NCBI GenBank assembly: GCA_009700815.1
Contig: WLLG01000087.1
Span: 1 to 7,936 of the forward strand
DNA length: 7,936 nt
Origin: Actinomycetota bacterium
GTDB taxonomy: Bacteria; Actinomycetota; Acidimicrobiia; Acidimicrobiales; Microtrichaceae
Reading direction: 5' to 3'
In this document: piece after piece, positions 1 through 6,960 of the stretch
Layout: the number at the start of each line of letters is the position of its first letter
Position numbering within the stretch: the first letter of the stretch is position 1
Program-made: the position numbers and the translations under genes
The notes under the pieces: model-generated
Told to the model about the DNA's origin: nothing
Seen by the model: the letters and a program-made list of their open reading frames with translations, nothing else
Database searches by the model: none

Positions 1-85
1 AGCCGGCAGCCACAAGCAGAGCCGAGGCTACAAAGAGGTAGTCCCAAGCAGATTTGCGAGTCTTTTGATGAGGATTGAAGCCCAC
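1..85 (-). CDS. Small conserved membrane-type protein, N-terminal fragment
   Basis: Partial gene running off the left edge; 28 codons are visible. The reverse strand reads from GTG (85-83) as MGFNPHQKTRKSAWDYLFVA, then a hydrophobic run rich in Ala, Leu and Val that looks like the start of a membrane helix. A short basic N-terminus followed by an aromatic residue and a hydrophobic stretch suggests a small N-in membrane protein. The start is well constrained: an in-frame TGA lies two codons upstream, and AGGA sits 9 bases before the GTG as a plausible ribosome binding site. I have a vague memory of actinobacterial small membrane proteins with an FNPH-like start, but cannot name a family or function. 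It diverges from yceH with 20 bases between start codons, so the two must share or overlap promoter DNA. The reading frame is too short to exclude chance. Confidence 0.55.
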   Translation of the reverse strand, partial: MGFNPHQKTRKSAWDYLFVASALLVAAG

Positions 86-98
86 GCTTCATTATCCT
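65..98 (+). promoter_or_regulatory. Candidate promoter for yceH, possibly leaderless
   Basis: An AT-rich element ATTATCCT at 91-98 lies just upstream of the ATG at 106. TATCCT (93-98) fits an actinobacterial -10 hexamer and would place transcription initiation at about 105-106, giving a leaderless mRNA. That agrees with the absence of a usable Shine-Dalgarno before the ATG. TTGATG (65-70) is a possible -35, but the spacer is 19 bases to CATTAT (90-95) and 22 to TATCCT, so the -35 is doubtful. The element overlaps the 5' end of the divergent minus-strand gene. Confidence 0.3.
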
Positions 99-105
99 GC
101 GGATC

Positions 106-891
106 ATGACTCAGATGCACGCCGCCACAAAAGATTCTGAAAGCGACAGCGAACCGGCGGTGAGCAATGAGGCTGAACCGGCGGTGAGTAATGAGGCCGA
201 ACCAGTTGCTCAGGATGCGCTGCTTACAGAAACTGAAGCGCGGGTTCTTGGTTGTCTGCTCGAGAAGGAGCGCACTACTCCGGCCGATTACCCGCTCACC
301 ACGAATTCTCTGACTCGGGCTTGTAGCCAGACCACCTCACGCAACCCGGTGGTTGCCTATCAAGAGTCAACGGTTGACGCGACGCTCGCTGCCCTGAAGG
401 ACAGGGGCTTCGTCAGGTTTGTCCATAGCCAGTCCAACAGATCGACCAAATACCGCCAGGCAGTTGAAGAAGCCTGGGACCTCTCTGCCGATCAGGTAGC
501 CGTTCTTTGTGTATTGCTTCTGCGCGGTGCCCAGACCACTCAGGAGTTAAAGACTCGAACGGAGCGACTCTTTTCATTCGACTCCGCAGAGGCTGTCGAG
601 CGTTCCCTGATCTCTCTGGCAAGTCGGCAGGAGGCAATGACTTTCAAGCTTGATCGGGCACCCGGCCAAAAAGACCAGCGTTGGGTTCAGTTGCTAACTG
701 GAGCGCCTTCAGCTCAAACGATCGCTCAGGCGGCTAGCAGTAGCTCTGTTAGTTCGGTGATGCAGGGGCAACAACAGGCTCAGCAACTGGCTCAGCAGCA
801 GGCTCTTGAGGAACGTGTTGCAGCAGTTGAGGCCGAGCTTGATCGCCTGCGACAGTTATTGGAGGAGTTGGTCGGCCCTCTCGAGACCTGA
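106..891 (+). CDS. yceH: YceH family protein (UPF0502/DUF480), tandem winged-helix
   Basis: 261 residues against about 215 for E. coli YceH. The family signature is clear: residues 40-54 (LTETEARVLGCLLEK) and 62-82 (YPLTTNSLTRAC... then RNPV) match the conserved YceH N-terminal domain. A second winged-helix domain follows at about residues 105-200, including LLLRGAQTTQELKTRT. Residues 220-256 form a Gln-rich then heptad-like coiled coil (EERVAAVEAELDRLRQLLEE), probably for oligomerisation. Known family members are tandem winged-helix proteins whose cellular role is poorly defined; DNA binding is inferred only from the fold. The first 39 residues are a non-conserved acidic extension containing an internal repeat. 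ATG 106 has no clear Shine-Dalgarno; GTG at 160 (residue 19), inside the repeat, is an alternative start. The gene ends 70 bases before the MFS gene and may be co-transcribed with it. Confidence 0.93.
   Translation: MTQMHAATKDSESDSEPAVSNEAEPAVSNEAEPVAQDALLTETEARVLGCLLEKERTTPADYPLTTNSLTRACSQTTSRNPVVAYQESTVDATLAALKDRGFVRFVHSQSNRSTKYRQAVEEAWDLSADQVAVLCVLLLRGAQTTQELKTRTERLFSFDSAEAVERSLISLASRQEAMTFKLDRAPGQKDQRWVQLLTGAPSAQTIAQAASSSSVSSVMQGQQQAQQLAQQQALEERVAAVEAELDRLRQLLEELVGPLET
151..210 (+). repeat. 24-base tandem repeat in the yceH 5' coding region
   Basis: Two 24-base units (151-174 and 175-198) differ at only two positions, both synonymous C/T changes. A degenerate partial third unit (199-210, GAACCAGTTGCT) follows. 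Because 24 is a multiple of three, the reading frame is kept and the protein gains EPAVSNEA twice, then EPVA. The repeat sits in the non-conserved acidic N-terminal extension and could change copy number by slippage without breaking the gene. Confidence 0.9.
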
Positions 892-961
892 CCTGCACAT
901 GCAAGGCAGGAGCCATGGGATGGGTCAGACTCATAGTTCCGAATGAAGGACGAGGCCGCTC

Positions 962-2230
962 ATGAGCGTTGAAGCAATCAGAGCGCCAAGTTCTCCGCGG
1001 CGAACCTCTAGTGCATATATGGCGGCCGTTGGCTGCTCTGTTGCCGGATCAGCTGCAGGATTCTTGGGTGCCACAGGTACGACGAATGCTGCGGGCAACC
1101 CCGGCAACGGTGCGGTGTATACCGGAATCTATGTCTCTGCGGTGCTGCTGACCTCTGCACTCGTGATTCCCTACGCACCGACGCTGTCTCACCGTCTGGG
1201 GGCCCGCTCACTCTTTATCAAATGCAAAGCGGTGACTGCTGTTGTGTGGCTAGCCGTTGGCTTCTTGCTCCTTGCTGGAGTTCCAGGTATGCCACTTCTT
1301 TTGGTGCTGTCACCAGTTCTTGGGGCGCTGTCGGGTCTGGGGTCGGTGGTCTCGCCCGTTATGAACAAGGCCTACCTGGCGGCTCCTGGAATGGCTGCGG
1401 CCTTCGCGCGGATGGCTGTGATCTCTGGAATTGCTTGGGGAATCGGATCGCTAGCAGGAGGTCTGCTTCTCGATGTTGCCCCCCTTGGTTGGGGTCTTAT
1501 TGTGAATGGCCTACTGACCATTCCGCTCGCAGTGATCGTCAGCAGATTCGCACCGCTTGCAGCGCTGAGCGATCCCATCGAACGCGGTAGGCCTTGGCAT
1601 GATGTCTGGGGGAGTTTGCGAGGAAGTGAAGCCTTGCGACGAGTCACACTTCTGGCCTGCGTTGTTGCGCTGTGTATCGCCCCGTTAGCTCTGCTGCTCG
1701 TACCAATCACGCAAGACCTGCGGCATCAACCCCTGCTCGTTGGGTCGGGATTGCTCATGGCGGCAATGGCATTAGGCGAGGCGTTCTCGCCCAAGTTGGT
1801 TCGCCGACTTTCAATTGGGCATGCAGATCTTCCTAGTTCGGCGGTCACGGCAATTGGCGCCGGGGTGGTATTGATCCTTTTCGGAATCAGCTCACTTTTG
1901 TTATCAGGCCCTGTTGAGCTTGGGGTTTGGACTCTGATATCGGTGGCATTCGGAGTATTTCGCTTTGCCTCACGGGCTTTCACGATTGGCGCGACCGCAG
2001 AGTCTCGGGCACCGGAACTCACTGCGAGCAGCTTGGCCACGATGATGCTCGTTGCTGGGCTCTTTGCCCCCCTCGGTACGTTCGTCTGGAGCCTGCTTAT
2101 TGGCTACTTCTCGGCATCGACAGCAGTGCTGTGCGGCGGGACAGCAATGATTGTGCTGGGGATTCCGATTCTGATTTCTACGCAGTCTCCGAACTCTCGG
2201 AATTCCGCAGGTGGGGTCGCTGCCGAGTAG
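962..2230 (+). CDS. Major facilitator superfamily transporter, substrate unknown
   Basis: 422 residues, the usual MFS size, with about twelve hydrophobic segments (roughly residues 17-38, 51-72, 87-107, 109-130, 145-170, 173-194, then 227-248, 260-276, 295-316, 320-338, 356-380, 384-404). A long polar loop at about 195-226 separates the two six-helix halves, as expected for MFS. The helix 2-3 loop, APTLSHRLGARSLF, is a degenerate motif A (the usual form is GxLaDrxGrr), with His replacing the conserved Asp. It would act in the cytoplasmic membrane by proton- or solute-coupled transport. The overall pattern suggests a drug- or metabolite-efflux type, but no substrate can be read from the sequence. 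ATG 962 is supported by GAGG at 952-955, 6 bases upstream. The C-terminal tail is short and polar. The neighbours give no pathway context. Confidence 0.88.
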   Translation: MSVEAIRAPSSPRRTSSAYMAAVGCSVAGSAAGFLGATGTTNAAGNPGNGAVYTGIYVSAVLLTSALVIPYAPTLSHRLGARSLFIKCKAVTAVVWLAVGFLLLAGVPGMPLLLVLSPVLGALSGLGSVVSPVMNKAYLAAPGMAAAFARMAVISGIAWGIGSLAGGLLLDVAPLGWGLIVNGLLTIPLAVIVSRFAPLAALSDPIERGRPWHDVWGSLRGSEALRRVTLLACVVALCIAPLALLLVPITQDLRHQPLLVGSGLLMAAMALGEAFSPKLVRRLSIGHADLPSSAVTAIGAGVVLILFGISSLLLSGPVELGVWTLISVAFGVFRFASRAFTIGATAESRAPELTASSLATMMLVAGLFAPLGTFVWSLLIGYFSASTAVLCGGTAMIVLGIPILISTQSPNSRNSAGGVAAE

Positions 2231-2250
2231 GTCACAGAAGCCTCGGCGAC

Positions 2251-2266
2251 AGGGGAGCGATCCCCT
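2251..2266 (+). terminator. Candidate terminator hairpin after the MFS gene
   Basis: AGGGGA (2251-2256), loop GCGA (2257-2260, a GNRA tetraloop), TCCCCT (2261-2266): a perfect 6 bp stem 21 bases after the MFS stop codon. No U-tract follows (CTCAAAATCC), so it is not a classical intrinsic terminator. Actinobacteria often lack strong U-tracts, so termination or 3'-end protection remains plausible. Confidence 0.35.
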
Positions 2267-2320
2267 CTCAAAATCCATCAAGTGTCTGAGCAGCTCTCTA
2301 CACTGTCGCTACTGACTCCT

Positions 2321-2368
2321 TGCGAGCAGGCTCGCAGCATGCGCTGCCTCCACGGCCAACTTCTGGCC
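2321..2368 (+). other. Overlapping inverted repeats in the comM upstream region
   Basis: Three stems lie in the gap before comM: TGCGAGC (2321-2327) with GCTCGCA (2330-2336); GCAGC (2334-2338) with GCTGC (2343-2347), loop ATGC; and GGCCA (2354-2358) with TGGCC (2364-2368), loop ACTTC. The first two share bases 2334-2336, so they cannot fully form together. The group ends 18 bases before the comM ATG and 10 bases before its GGAG ribosome binding site (2379-2382). It could be a leader structure, an operator or terminator debris; the sequence does not decide. No ORF or tRNA is visible in the 2231-2386 gap. A weak TACACT (2299-2304) could be a -10 but has no convincing -35. Confidence 0.4.
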
Positions 2369-2386
2369 TAGTGCTTCTGGAGTCTC

Positions 2387-3898
2387 ATGCTTGCTGAAGT
2401 CCCTTCCGCAACCCTGCTCGGGGTAGAAGGCCATCGTGTTCTTGTCGAGGTTCACGTCGGCCAAGGCCTGCCGGGTTTCACTGTGGTGGGCCTGCCCGAT
2501 GCCTCATGTCGAGAGGCTCGCGATCGGGTTCGCGCAGCGGTCTTGTCGAGCAAGCTCAAGTGGCCCGACACGCGAATCACTGTGAATCTTGCACCAACGC
2601 ATGTTCGCAAGGTTGGCTCTGGCCTAGATCTTGCTATTGCAATGGCACTTCTCGGAGCGTCCAAGCAACTCAACCCCGAAGCCCTCAAAGGCCTAATGTT
2701 TCTCGGGGAGCTAGGTCTGAACGGAACGCTGCGACCCATCCTAGGAATCCTTCCTTTGGTTGATTCGCTGAGCGCTGGCCGAGTCGTGGTGCCTGCAGAG
2801 AACCTTGCCGAGGCAAGACTCGTGCGGCCTGATGCCCGCGGGGTGCGCACTCTGAGCGAGCTTGTTTCTGCTCTTCGTGCCGAGGAGCCTTGGCCTGATC
2901 CTCCTGTCCGTGAGTCCACTTCGGGTCCGGCTGATGTCTACTGCGATCTTGCAGAGGTGCAAGGTCATCCCGTGGCTCGCCGAGCCCTCGAGGTTGCTGC
3001 CACTGGAGGCCACCATGTGCTCATGGTGGGGCCGCCCGGTTCCGGCAAAACCATGCTGGCCGAGCGACTCCCGGGCCTTCTTGCCGATCTTGACGCTCGC
3101 GGGGCCATGGACGTCTCTCGAGTCCATTCCGCTGCAGGCTTGCTTCGCGTGCGCAACGGACTGCTCACTCGGCCACCGTTTCGGTCTCCGCATCACACAG
3201 CCTCGCTGGTGGCACTTATCGGCGGGGGATCAACCCTCTTGCGCCCGGGCGAAGTGTCGCTAGCTAGCGGGGGCGTACTTTTTTTGGATGAACTCGGGGA
3301 GTTCCCCGCAGCGCACCTTGATGCGCTCAGACAACCCCTTGAATCGGGAATCATTCGGGTTGCTCGGGCTAACGCAAATGTCACCCTGCCAGCCCGATTC
3401 ATTCTGGTTGCGGCGACCAATCCTTGTCCCTGCGGAGTTGGCCAGTGGGGGGAGTGTCGCTGCACCCCTGGCCAAATTGCGCGCTACGGCCGCAGGTTGT
3501 CCTCTCCATTGCTCGATCGTTTCGATATTCGCCTAGCCATAGACCCGCCCGAGGCAGCCATGGTGTTCGCCTCGCAACGCAAGGGCGAGTCTTCGATGGA
3601 GGTGCGAACCCGCGTAGAACGAGCTCGAATGCGGGCTCAAGAGCGTGGGGTGAGCTCAAACCGTGAGCTCCGAGGTGAAGCTTTAGAGAAGTTCGCTCCC
3701 TTGAGCGACCAAGGGCGAATGTTGCTGCGCTCACGCCTTGAGACTGGATCGCTCAGCATGCGCGGTGCTCAGCGAACAAGGGCAGTGGCCCTCACACTGA
3801 GAGACCTAGAGGGCACCGGAGGCCCGATCACCACAGATGACCTAGAAGGGGCATTGCTGCTGCGTGGAGAAGAACAACAGATTGGGGTTCTGACATGA
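2387..3898 (+). CDS. comM: ComM/YifB AAA+ ATPase (Mg-chelatase-like)
   Basis: 503 residues, matching the ~500 of the family. Domain order: N-terminal ChlI-like fold (about 20-140, with GLPGFTVVGLPD and GSGLDLAIA), central Mg-chelatase AAA+ domain (about 190-390), and C-terminal Mg-chelatase domain (about 400-497). Walker A is GPPGSGKT at 215-222 and Walker B is LFLDE with Asp301-Glu302. A Cys pair motif, CPCG...CRC (Cys347, 349, 357, 359), is the typical YifB insertion and may bind metal. Proteobacterial ComM is a hexameric helicase that drives branch migration during natural transformation; that role is inferred here. It is not a true magnesium chelatase. ATG 2387 has GGAG at 2379-2382 with only 4 bases of spacing. 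The stop overlaps the dprA start (ATGA), which implies translational coupling with another DNA-uptake protein. Confidence 0.95.
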   Translation: MLAEVPSATLLGVEGHRVLVEVHVGQGLPGFTVVGLPDASCREARDRVRAAVLSSKLKWPDTRITVNLAPTHVRKVGSGLDLAIAMALLGASKQLNPEALKGLMFLGELGLNGTLRPILGILPLVDSLSAGRVVVPAENLAEARLVRPDARGVRTLSELVSALRAEEPWPDPPVRESTSGPADVYCDLAEVQGHPVARRALEVAATGGHHVLMVGPPGSGKTMLAERLPGLLADLDARGAMDVSRVHSAAGLLRVRNGLLTRPPFRSPHHTASLVALIGGGSTLLRPGEVSLASGGVLFLDELGEFPAAHLDALRQPLESGIIRVARANANVTLPARFILVAATNPCPCGVGQWGECRCTPGQIARYGRRLSSPLLDRFDIRLAIDPPEAAMVFASQRKGESSMEVRTRVERARMRAQERGVSSNRELRGEALEKFAPLSDQGRMLLRSRLETGSLSMRGAQRTRAVALTLRDLEGTGGPITTDDLEGALLLRGEEQQIGVLT

Positions 3899-5097
3899 CT
3901 CAGTTTGCGGCCACGCAGAACCCGTCCCCTGATCTGCCGCACGAGGCGTACCTGACGGCCCTCGCCTCGCTTGAGCAAGTCGGCCCAGCTCGCATGCGAT
4001 GGTTGCTCTCCTATGGCAGCCCCGAGATGGTCTGGCAACTACTCAGGGCAGGCAAGATTCGCAATCCGCCAGCGCGATTAGCAGTCAAGCCGCCGCAGCT
4101 CACCGAGTGGGTAGCTCAGGCCAACTCGGCAGACCCTCAGCAAATCTGGAACGCCTGCTGCGCTCTGGGCGTGGGGGTTGTCTCGCTCGGAAGCCCCGGT
4201 TATCCGCCTGCGCTTGCAGCTGATATCGACCCGCCAGTGGTGCTCTTTCACCTTGGAAACCCAGATCTGCTCTCTGCGCCGAGTGTGGCAATTGTTGGTA
4301 CCCGACGCGCAACTGGGTATGGCCTGCGGGTGGCGGAAGAACTCGGTGCGGGTCTGGCGCAAGCTGGAGTCATGGTGGTATCAGGTCTGGCGCTAGGCAT
4401 TGATGCCGCAGCCCACTTTGGAGCGCTCAGTGTTGGCGCAAGTGGTGCCGCAGTAGCTGCTGTAGTGGGATCAGGGCTTCACGCCCCCTGCCCGGTCCGA
4501 AATCGAAAGCTGGCATCTCGTGTGGCGAGTAGCGGAGTGATCTTCTCTGAGGTGCCACCCGAGGTCTCGGGGGCACCATGGCGGTTTCCAGTTCGCAACC
4601 GCATCTTGGCTGCCCTCTCCGATGCCGTAGTGGTAGTGGAATCGCCTGGTGCCGGCGGATCAATGCACACTGTCAGAGAGGCACTGACACGCGATATTCC
4701 AGTTCTGAGTGTTCCCGGCCCGATAGACAGCCGAGCATCCGAGGGGACCAACCGGCTTCTTAGCGATGGGGCCGAGCCCTGCCTAGGCGTTGATGATGTG
4801 TTGATGGCGATTGGCCTTGGGGGCAAGCAATCAAACACAAGCGCTCCCAGCCCGATTCCATCGCAGCCGGACACACGCCCCGTCCCCGATGAAGCTGGGG
4901 AACGAGCGCTAGCAACAATTGGCTGGAGGCCTGTGTCCGTAGAGCATCTCGCTGCGCGCTCAGGCCTAGAGTTTCAACAACTAGCGAGCACTCTTGCATG
5001 GCTTGAAACGCACGGCTGGATTCAACGCACGGGCGGGTGGATCGAGCGGCGAGCCAAACCTGATGGGTCTGAGCGGCTAGGAAGGCGGGCAACCTAA
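3895..5097 (+). CDS. dprA: DNA-processing protein DprA
   Basis: 400 residues. DprA binds incoming single-stranded DNA in the cytoplasm and loads RecA in transformation; many non-competent bacteria also keep it. An N-terminal SAM/HhH-like region (about 20-60, LEQVGPARMRWLLS) precedes the Rossmann core, which carries VGTRRATGYG (134-143), SGLALGID (163-170), FPVRNRILAALSD with Arg234-Asn235-Arg236, and VPGPIDSRASEGTNRLL. A DprA-type winged helix closes the protein (about 336-386, ERALATIGW...GWIQRTGGWIER). Two family motifs deviate: the usual YP after the central glycines is CP here (Cys199-Pro200), and the common GS-xITA stretch reads GGSMHTV. It overlaps comM by 4 bases and is followed 24 bases later by the region leading into xerC, so all are probably one operon. 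Confidence 0.95.
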   Translation: MTQFAATQNPSPDLPHEAYLTALASLEQVGPARMRWLLSYGSPEMVWQLLRAGKIRNPPARLAVKPPQLTEWVAQANSADPQQIWNACCALGVGVVSLGSPGYPPALAADIDPPVVLFHLGNPDLLSAPSVAIVGTRRATGYGLRVAEELGAGLAQAGVMVVSGLALGIDAAAHFGALSVGASGAAVAAVVGSGLHAPCPVRNRKLASRVASSGVIFSEVPPEVSGAPWRFPVRNRILAALSDAVVVVESPGAGGSMHTVREALTRDIPVLSVPGPIDSRASEGTNRLLSDGAEPCLGVDDVLMAIGLGGKQSNTSAPSPIPSQPDTRPVPDEAGERALATIGWRPVSVEHLAARSGLEFQQLASTLAWLETHGWIQRTGGWIERRAKPDGSERLGRRAT

Positions 5098-5130
5098 GCA
5101 AAAATCCAACAATCACGCTGTGTGGTGACT

Positions 5131-5156
5131 ACGCTACAGAAGGCGATAAGTAGCGT
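5131..5156 (+). repeat. Inverted repeat between dprA and the xerC core
   Basis: ACGCTAC (5131-5137) and GTAGCGT (5150-5156) are perfect 7-base complements around a 12-base loop (5138-5149). CACGCT (5114-5119) can also pair with AGCGTG (5153-5158), giving a competing fold. It lies 34-59 bases after the dprA stop, within the longest possible xerC reading frame but upstream of the start I favour. It could be an intra-operon RNA element or a protein-binding site. Confidence 0.45.
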
Positions 5157-5187
5157 GCTGCTCAGACTGCTGGCGAGAGAGACGGGG

Positions 5188-6111
5188 GTGAGAGAATTGA
5201 CTGAGACTTCTTGGATGTTGACAGAGTTCATTCAGGCTGTTCCTCTGGCAAATTCAACCCTGTCTGTCTACCAAAGGGACCTTGAGGCTTTTCTCGTCTG
5301 GGTTGAACGACTCGGAGCAGAATCTCCCGGGCAAGTCACTCGGCTCACCGTTCGGCGTTATCTGGCAAGTCTGAGCACTCGAGCGCTCGCACCGCGCACT
5401 ATTGCACGCAAAGCTGCAGCCTTGCGCCGCTATTTCGCATGGCTCGCTGTGACCGGTGTGATCCCAACGGATCCAACTGCTGGCATCTCCTCGCCTCGCG
5501 GGCCAGCGAAGCTGCCACGAATCTTGACTGCTGACGAATTGCAACAGCTCATTGATGAGCCGTCCACTGCAGCTCTAGCCCAACCCGCAGTGGCAGCACG
5601 AGACGCAGCCGTGCTCGAACTGCTCTACGGGTCTGGTCTGCGAGTCTCTGAACTCTGCGGTCTAAACCTAGAGTCCCTTGAACTTGAGAGACGCCGACTC
5701 ACTCTGTGGGGTAAAGGTTCTAAGCAGCGGGTCGTGCCCATAAGCGAGCCTGCTGCGCAGGCTCTGAGCACCTGGCTTGATGCGCAACGAGCGGAGTTCA
5801 TTCTGCAGTTCTCGAAAGAGTCGACTGCCGAATTGCTCGGTGAGCCGAGCGAGCCAATGTTCTATAACCGTCGCCTAGTTCGGCTCAATCCTCGTGATGT
5901 GCGGCGCATCTTGGACGCTCGTTCGCCTGTGCCTACGCATCCGCACGCATTACGGCATACATTTGCTACTCATCTTCTCGACGGTGGTGCCGACCTGCGA
6001 GTGGTGCAAGAATTGCTAGGTCACTCAGATCTAGCTACAACTCAGATCTATACGCATGTCAGCAGAGAACGTCTCCGAACTGTGTTCGAGTCCTCCCACC
6101 CGAGGGCGTAG
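5188..6111 (+). CDS. xerC: Site-specific tyrosine recombinase XerC
   Basis: Tyrosine recombinase with all catalytic residues. Numbered from GTG 5188 (307 residues) these are Arg152 (YGSGLRVSEL), Lys176 (GKGSKQRVVP), His253 and Arg256 (HALRHTFATHLL), His279 (LLGHSD) and Tyr288 (YTHVS). The Arg-Lys, His-His and His-Tyr spacings match E. coli XerD; the Lys-His stretch is 5 residues longer. The N-terminal SAM-like core-binding domain spans about 10-95. Xer recombinases resolve chromosome dimers at dif with FtsK; XerC rather than XerD is inferred from the position next to dprA. The start is uncertain. The frame is open from GTG 5122 (329 residues), but the first 22 codons have no family counterpart and hold an inverted repeat. 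GTG 5188 follows a GAGAGAGAC tract, and ATG 5215 (298 residues, MLTEFIQ) fits the usual family start. The 3' end abuts or overlaps whiG. Confidence 0.93.
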   Translation: MRELTETSWMLTEFIQAVPLANSTLSVYQRDLEAFLVWVERLGAESPGQVTRLTVRRYLASLSTRALAPRTIARKAAALRRYFAWLAVTGVIPTDPTAGISSPRGPAKLPRILTADELQQLIDEPSTAALAQPAVAARDAAVLELLYGSGLRVSELCGLNLESLELERRRLTLWGKGSKQRVVPISEPAAQALSTWLDAQRAEFILQFSKESTAELLGEPSEPMFYNRRLVRLNPRDVRRILDARSPVPTHPHALRHTFATHLLDGGADLRVVQELLGHSDLATTQIYTHVSRERLRTVFESSHPRA

Positions 6112-6136
6112 AGCATGGTCCAACCTTGGGAATCAC

Positions 6137-6928
6137 GTGAGAACTAGCGAGCCCTCAGATATTGAGCTTCAAGAGCTCTGGTCGAATTACAAAGCCGAGG
6201 CAACTGCCAAGGCCAGAGATGTCCTGATTGTGCATTACTCGCCGTTGGTTAAATACGTGGCTGGCCGCGTTGCGGCTGGACTTCCACAAAACGTCGAACA
6301 GTCTGACTTGGTCAGCTACGGCATGTTTGGGCTCATCGATGCCATTGATAAGTTCGAACCAGAGCGTGGATTCAAGTTCGAGACATATGCCATTGCTCGA
6401 ATCAAGGGTGCCATCTTGGATGAGCTTCGCTCGATCGACTGGGTGCCACGTTCTGTTCGAGCCAAAGCCCGCCAGATTGAGACGGCTTACGCAAAAATCG
6501 AAGCAAAGCACCATCGTCCACCCTCTGACGAAGAACTCATGGAAGAACTTGACTGGACGGACGATCAGTTGCAAACAGCACTGATGCAGATTTCCCATGT
6601 TGGCCTAGCTGCACTCGATGAGATCCTGTCCATCGGCGGCGATGGCGGCGACTCCATCACGCTTGGCGACACCATTGCCGATACCTCTTCGCATGGCCCG
6701 ATGGGGGCATTCGAGATTGCCGAGACACGTCAGATGCTCGCTCAGGCCATCAACGGTCTGCCGGAGCGAGAAAAACTCGTCCTGACCCTGTACTACTACG
6801 AGAATCTCACCCTTCAAGAAATCGGCCGAGTCCTTGGTGTAACCGAGTCGCGGGTCTGTCAGATTCACACCAAATCGGTGTTGCATTTGCGGGCCAGGTT
6901 CTCGGCCCTTGAGCACGAACCCGCTTAG
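6137..6928 (+). CDS. whiG: FliA/WhiG-type sigma factor (sigma-28 class)
   Basis: Close in sequence to Streptomyces WhiG: HYSPLVKYVAGRV, a region 2 block at about residues 57-98 (DLVSYGMFGLIDAIDKF ... FKFETYAIARIKGAILDELR), DWVPRSVRAKAR beginning region 3, and region 4 at about 208-255 (LPEREKLVLTLYYYENLTLQ ... VTESRVCQIHTKSVLHLRARF) with the helix-turn-helix that reads the -35. Sigma region 1.1 is absent, as expected. It directs RNA polymerase to flagellar or developmental promoters; in Streptomyces it starts sporulation and is held by the anti-sigma RsiG with c-di-GMP. No anti-sigma gene is in the window. I favour GTG 6137 (263 residues), with GGGAA at 6128-6132 and alignment just after it. 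The in-frame ATG 6056 (290 residues) would overlap xerC by 56 bases and add 27 residues with no visible family match. It is probably co-transcribed with xerC. Confidence 0.92.
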   Translation: MRTSEPSDIELQELWSNYKAEATAKARDVLIVHYSPLVKYVAGRVAAGLPQNVEQSDLVSYGMFGLIDAIDKFEPERGFKFETYAIARIKGAILDELRSIDWVPRSVRAKARQIETAYAKIEAKHHRPPSDEELMEELDWTDDQLQTALMQISHVGLAALDEILSIGGDGGDSITLGDTIADTSSHGPMGAFEIAETRQMLAQAINGLPEREKLVLTLYYYENLTLQEIGRVLGVTESRVCQIHTKSVLHLRARFSALEHEPA

Positions 6929-6960
6929 CTCGCAGCACTCCGCCATAGGCTTGCCCTCCT

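Noticed and set aside
892..910. CCTGC (892-896) and GCAGG (906-910) inverted repeat just after yceH
   Set aside because: A 5 bp stem with a 9-base loop and no T-tract; too weak to call a terminator, and the next gene is on the same strand within 70 bases.
2231..2386. Possible tRNA or small RNA gene in the hairpin-rich gap
   Set aside because: No T-loop (GGTTCRA) or acceptor-stem pattern is present, and the stems do not form a cloverleaf.
5142..5149. GGCGATAA, resembling the -10 of sigma-28 (WhiG) promoters
   Set aside because: No TAAA-like -35 lies 15 bases upstream (the bases there are TGGT), so autoregulation by WhiG cannot be claimed.
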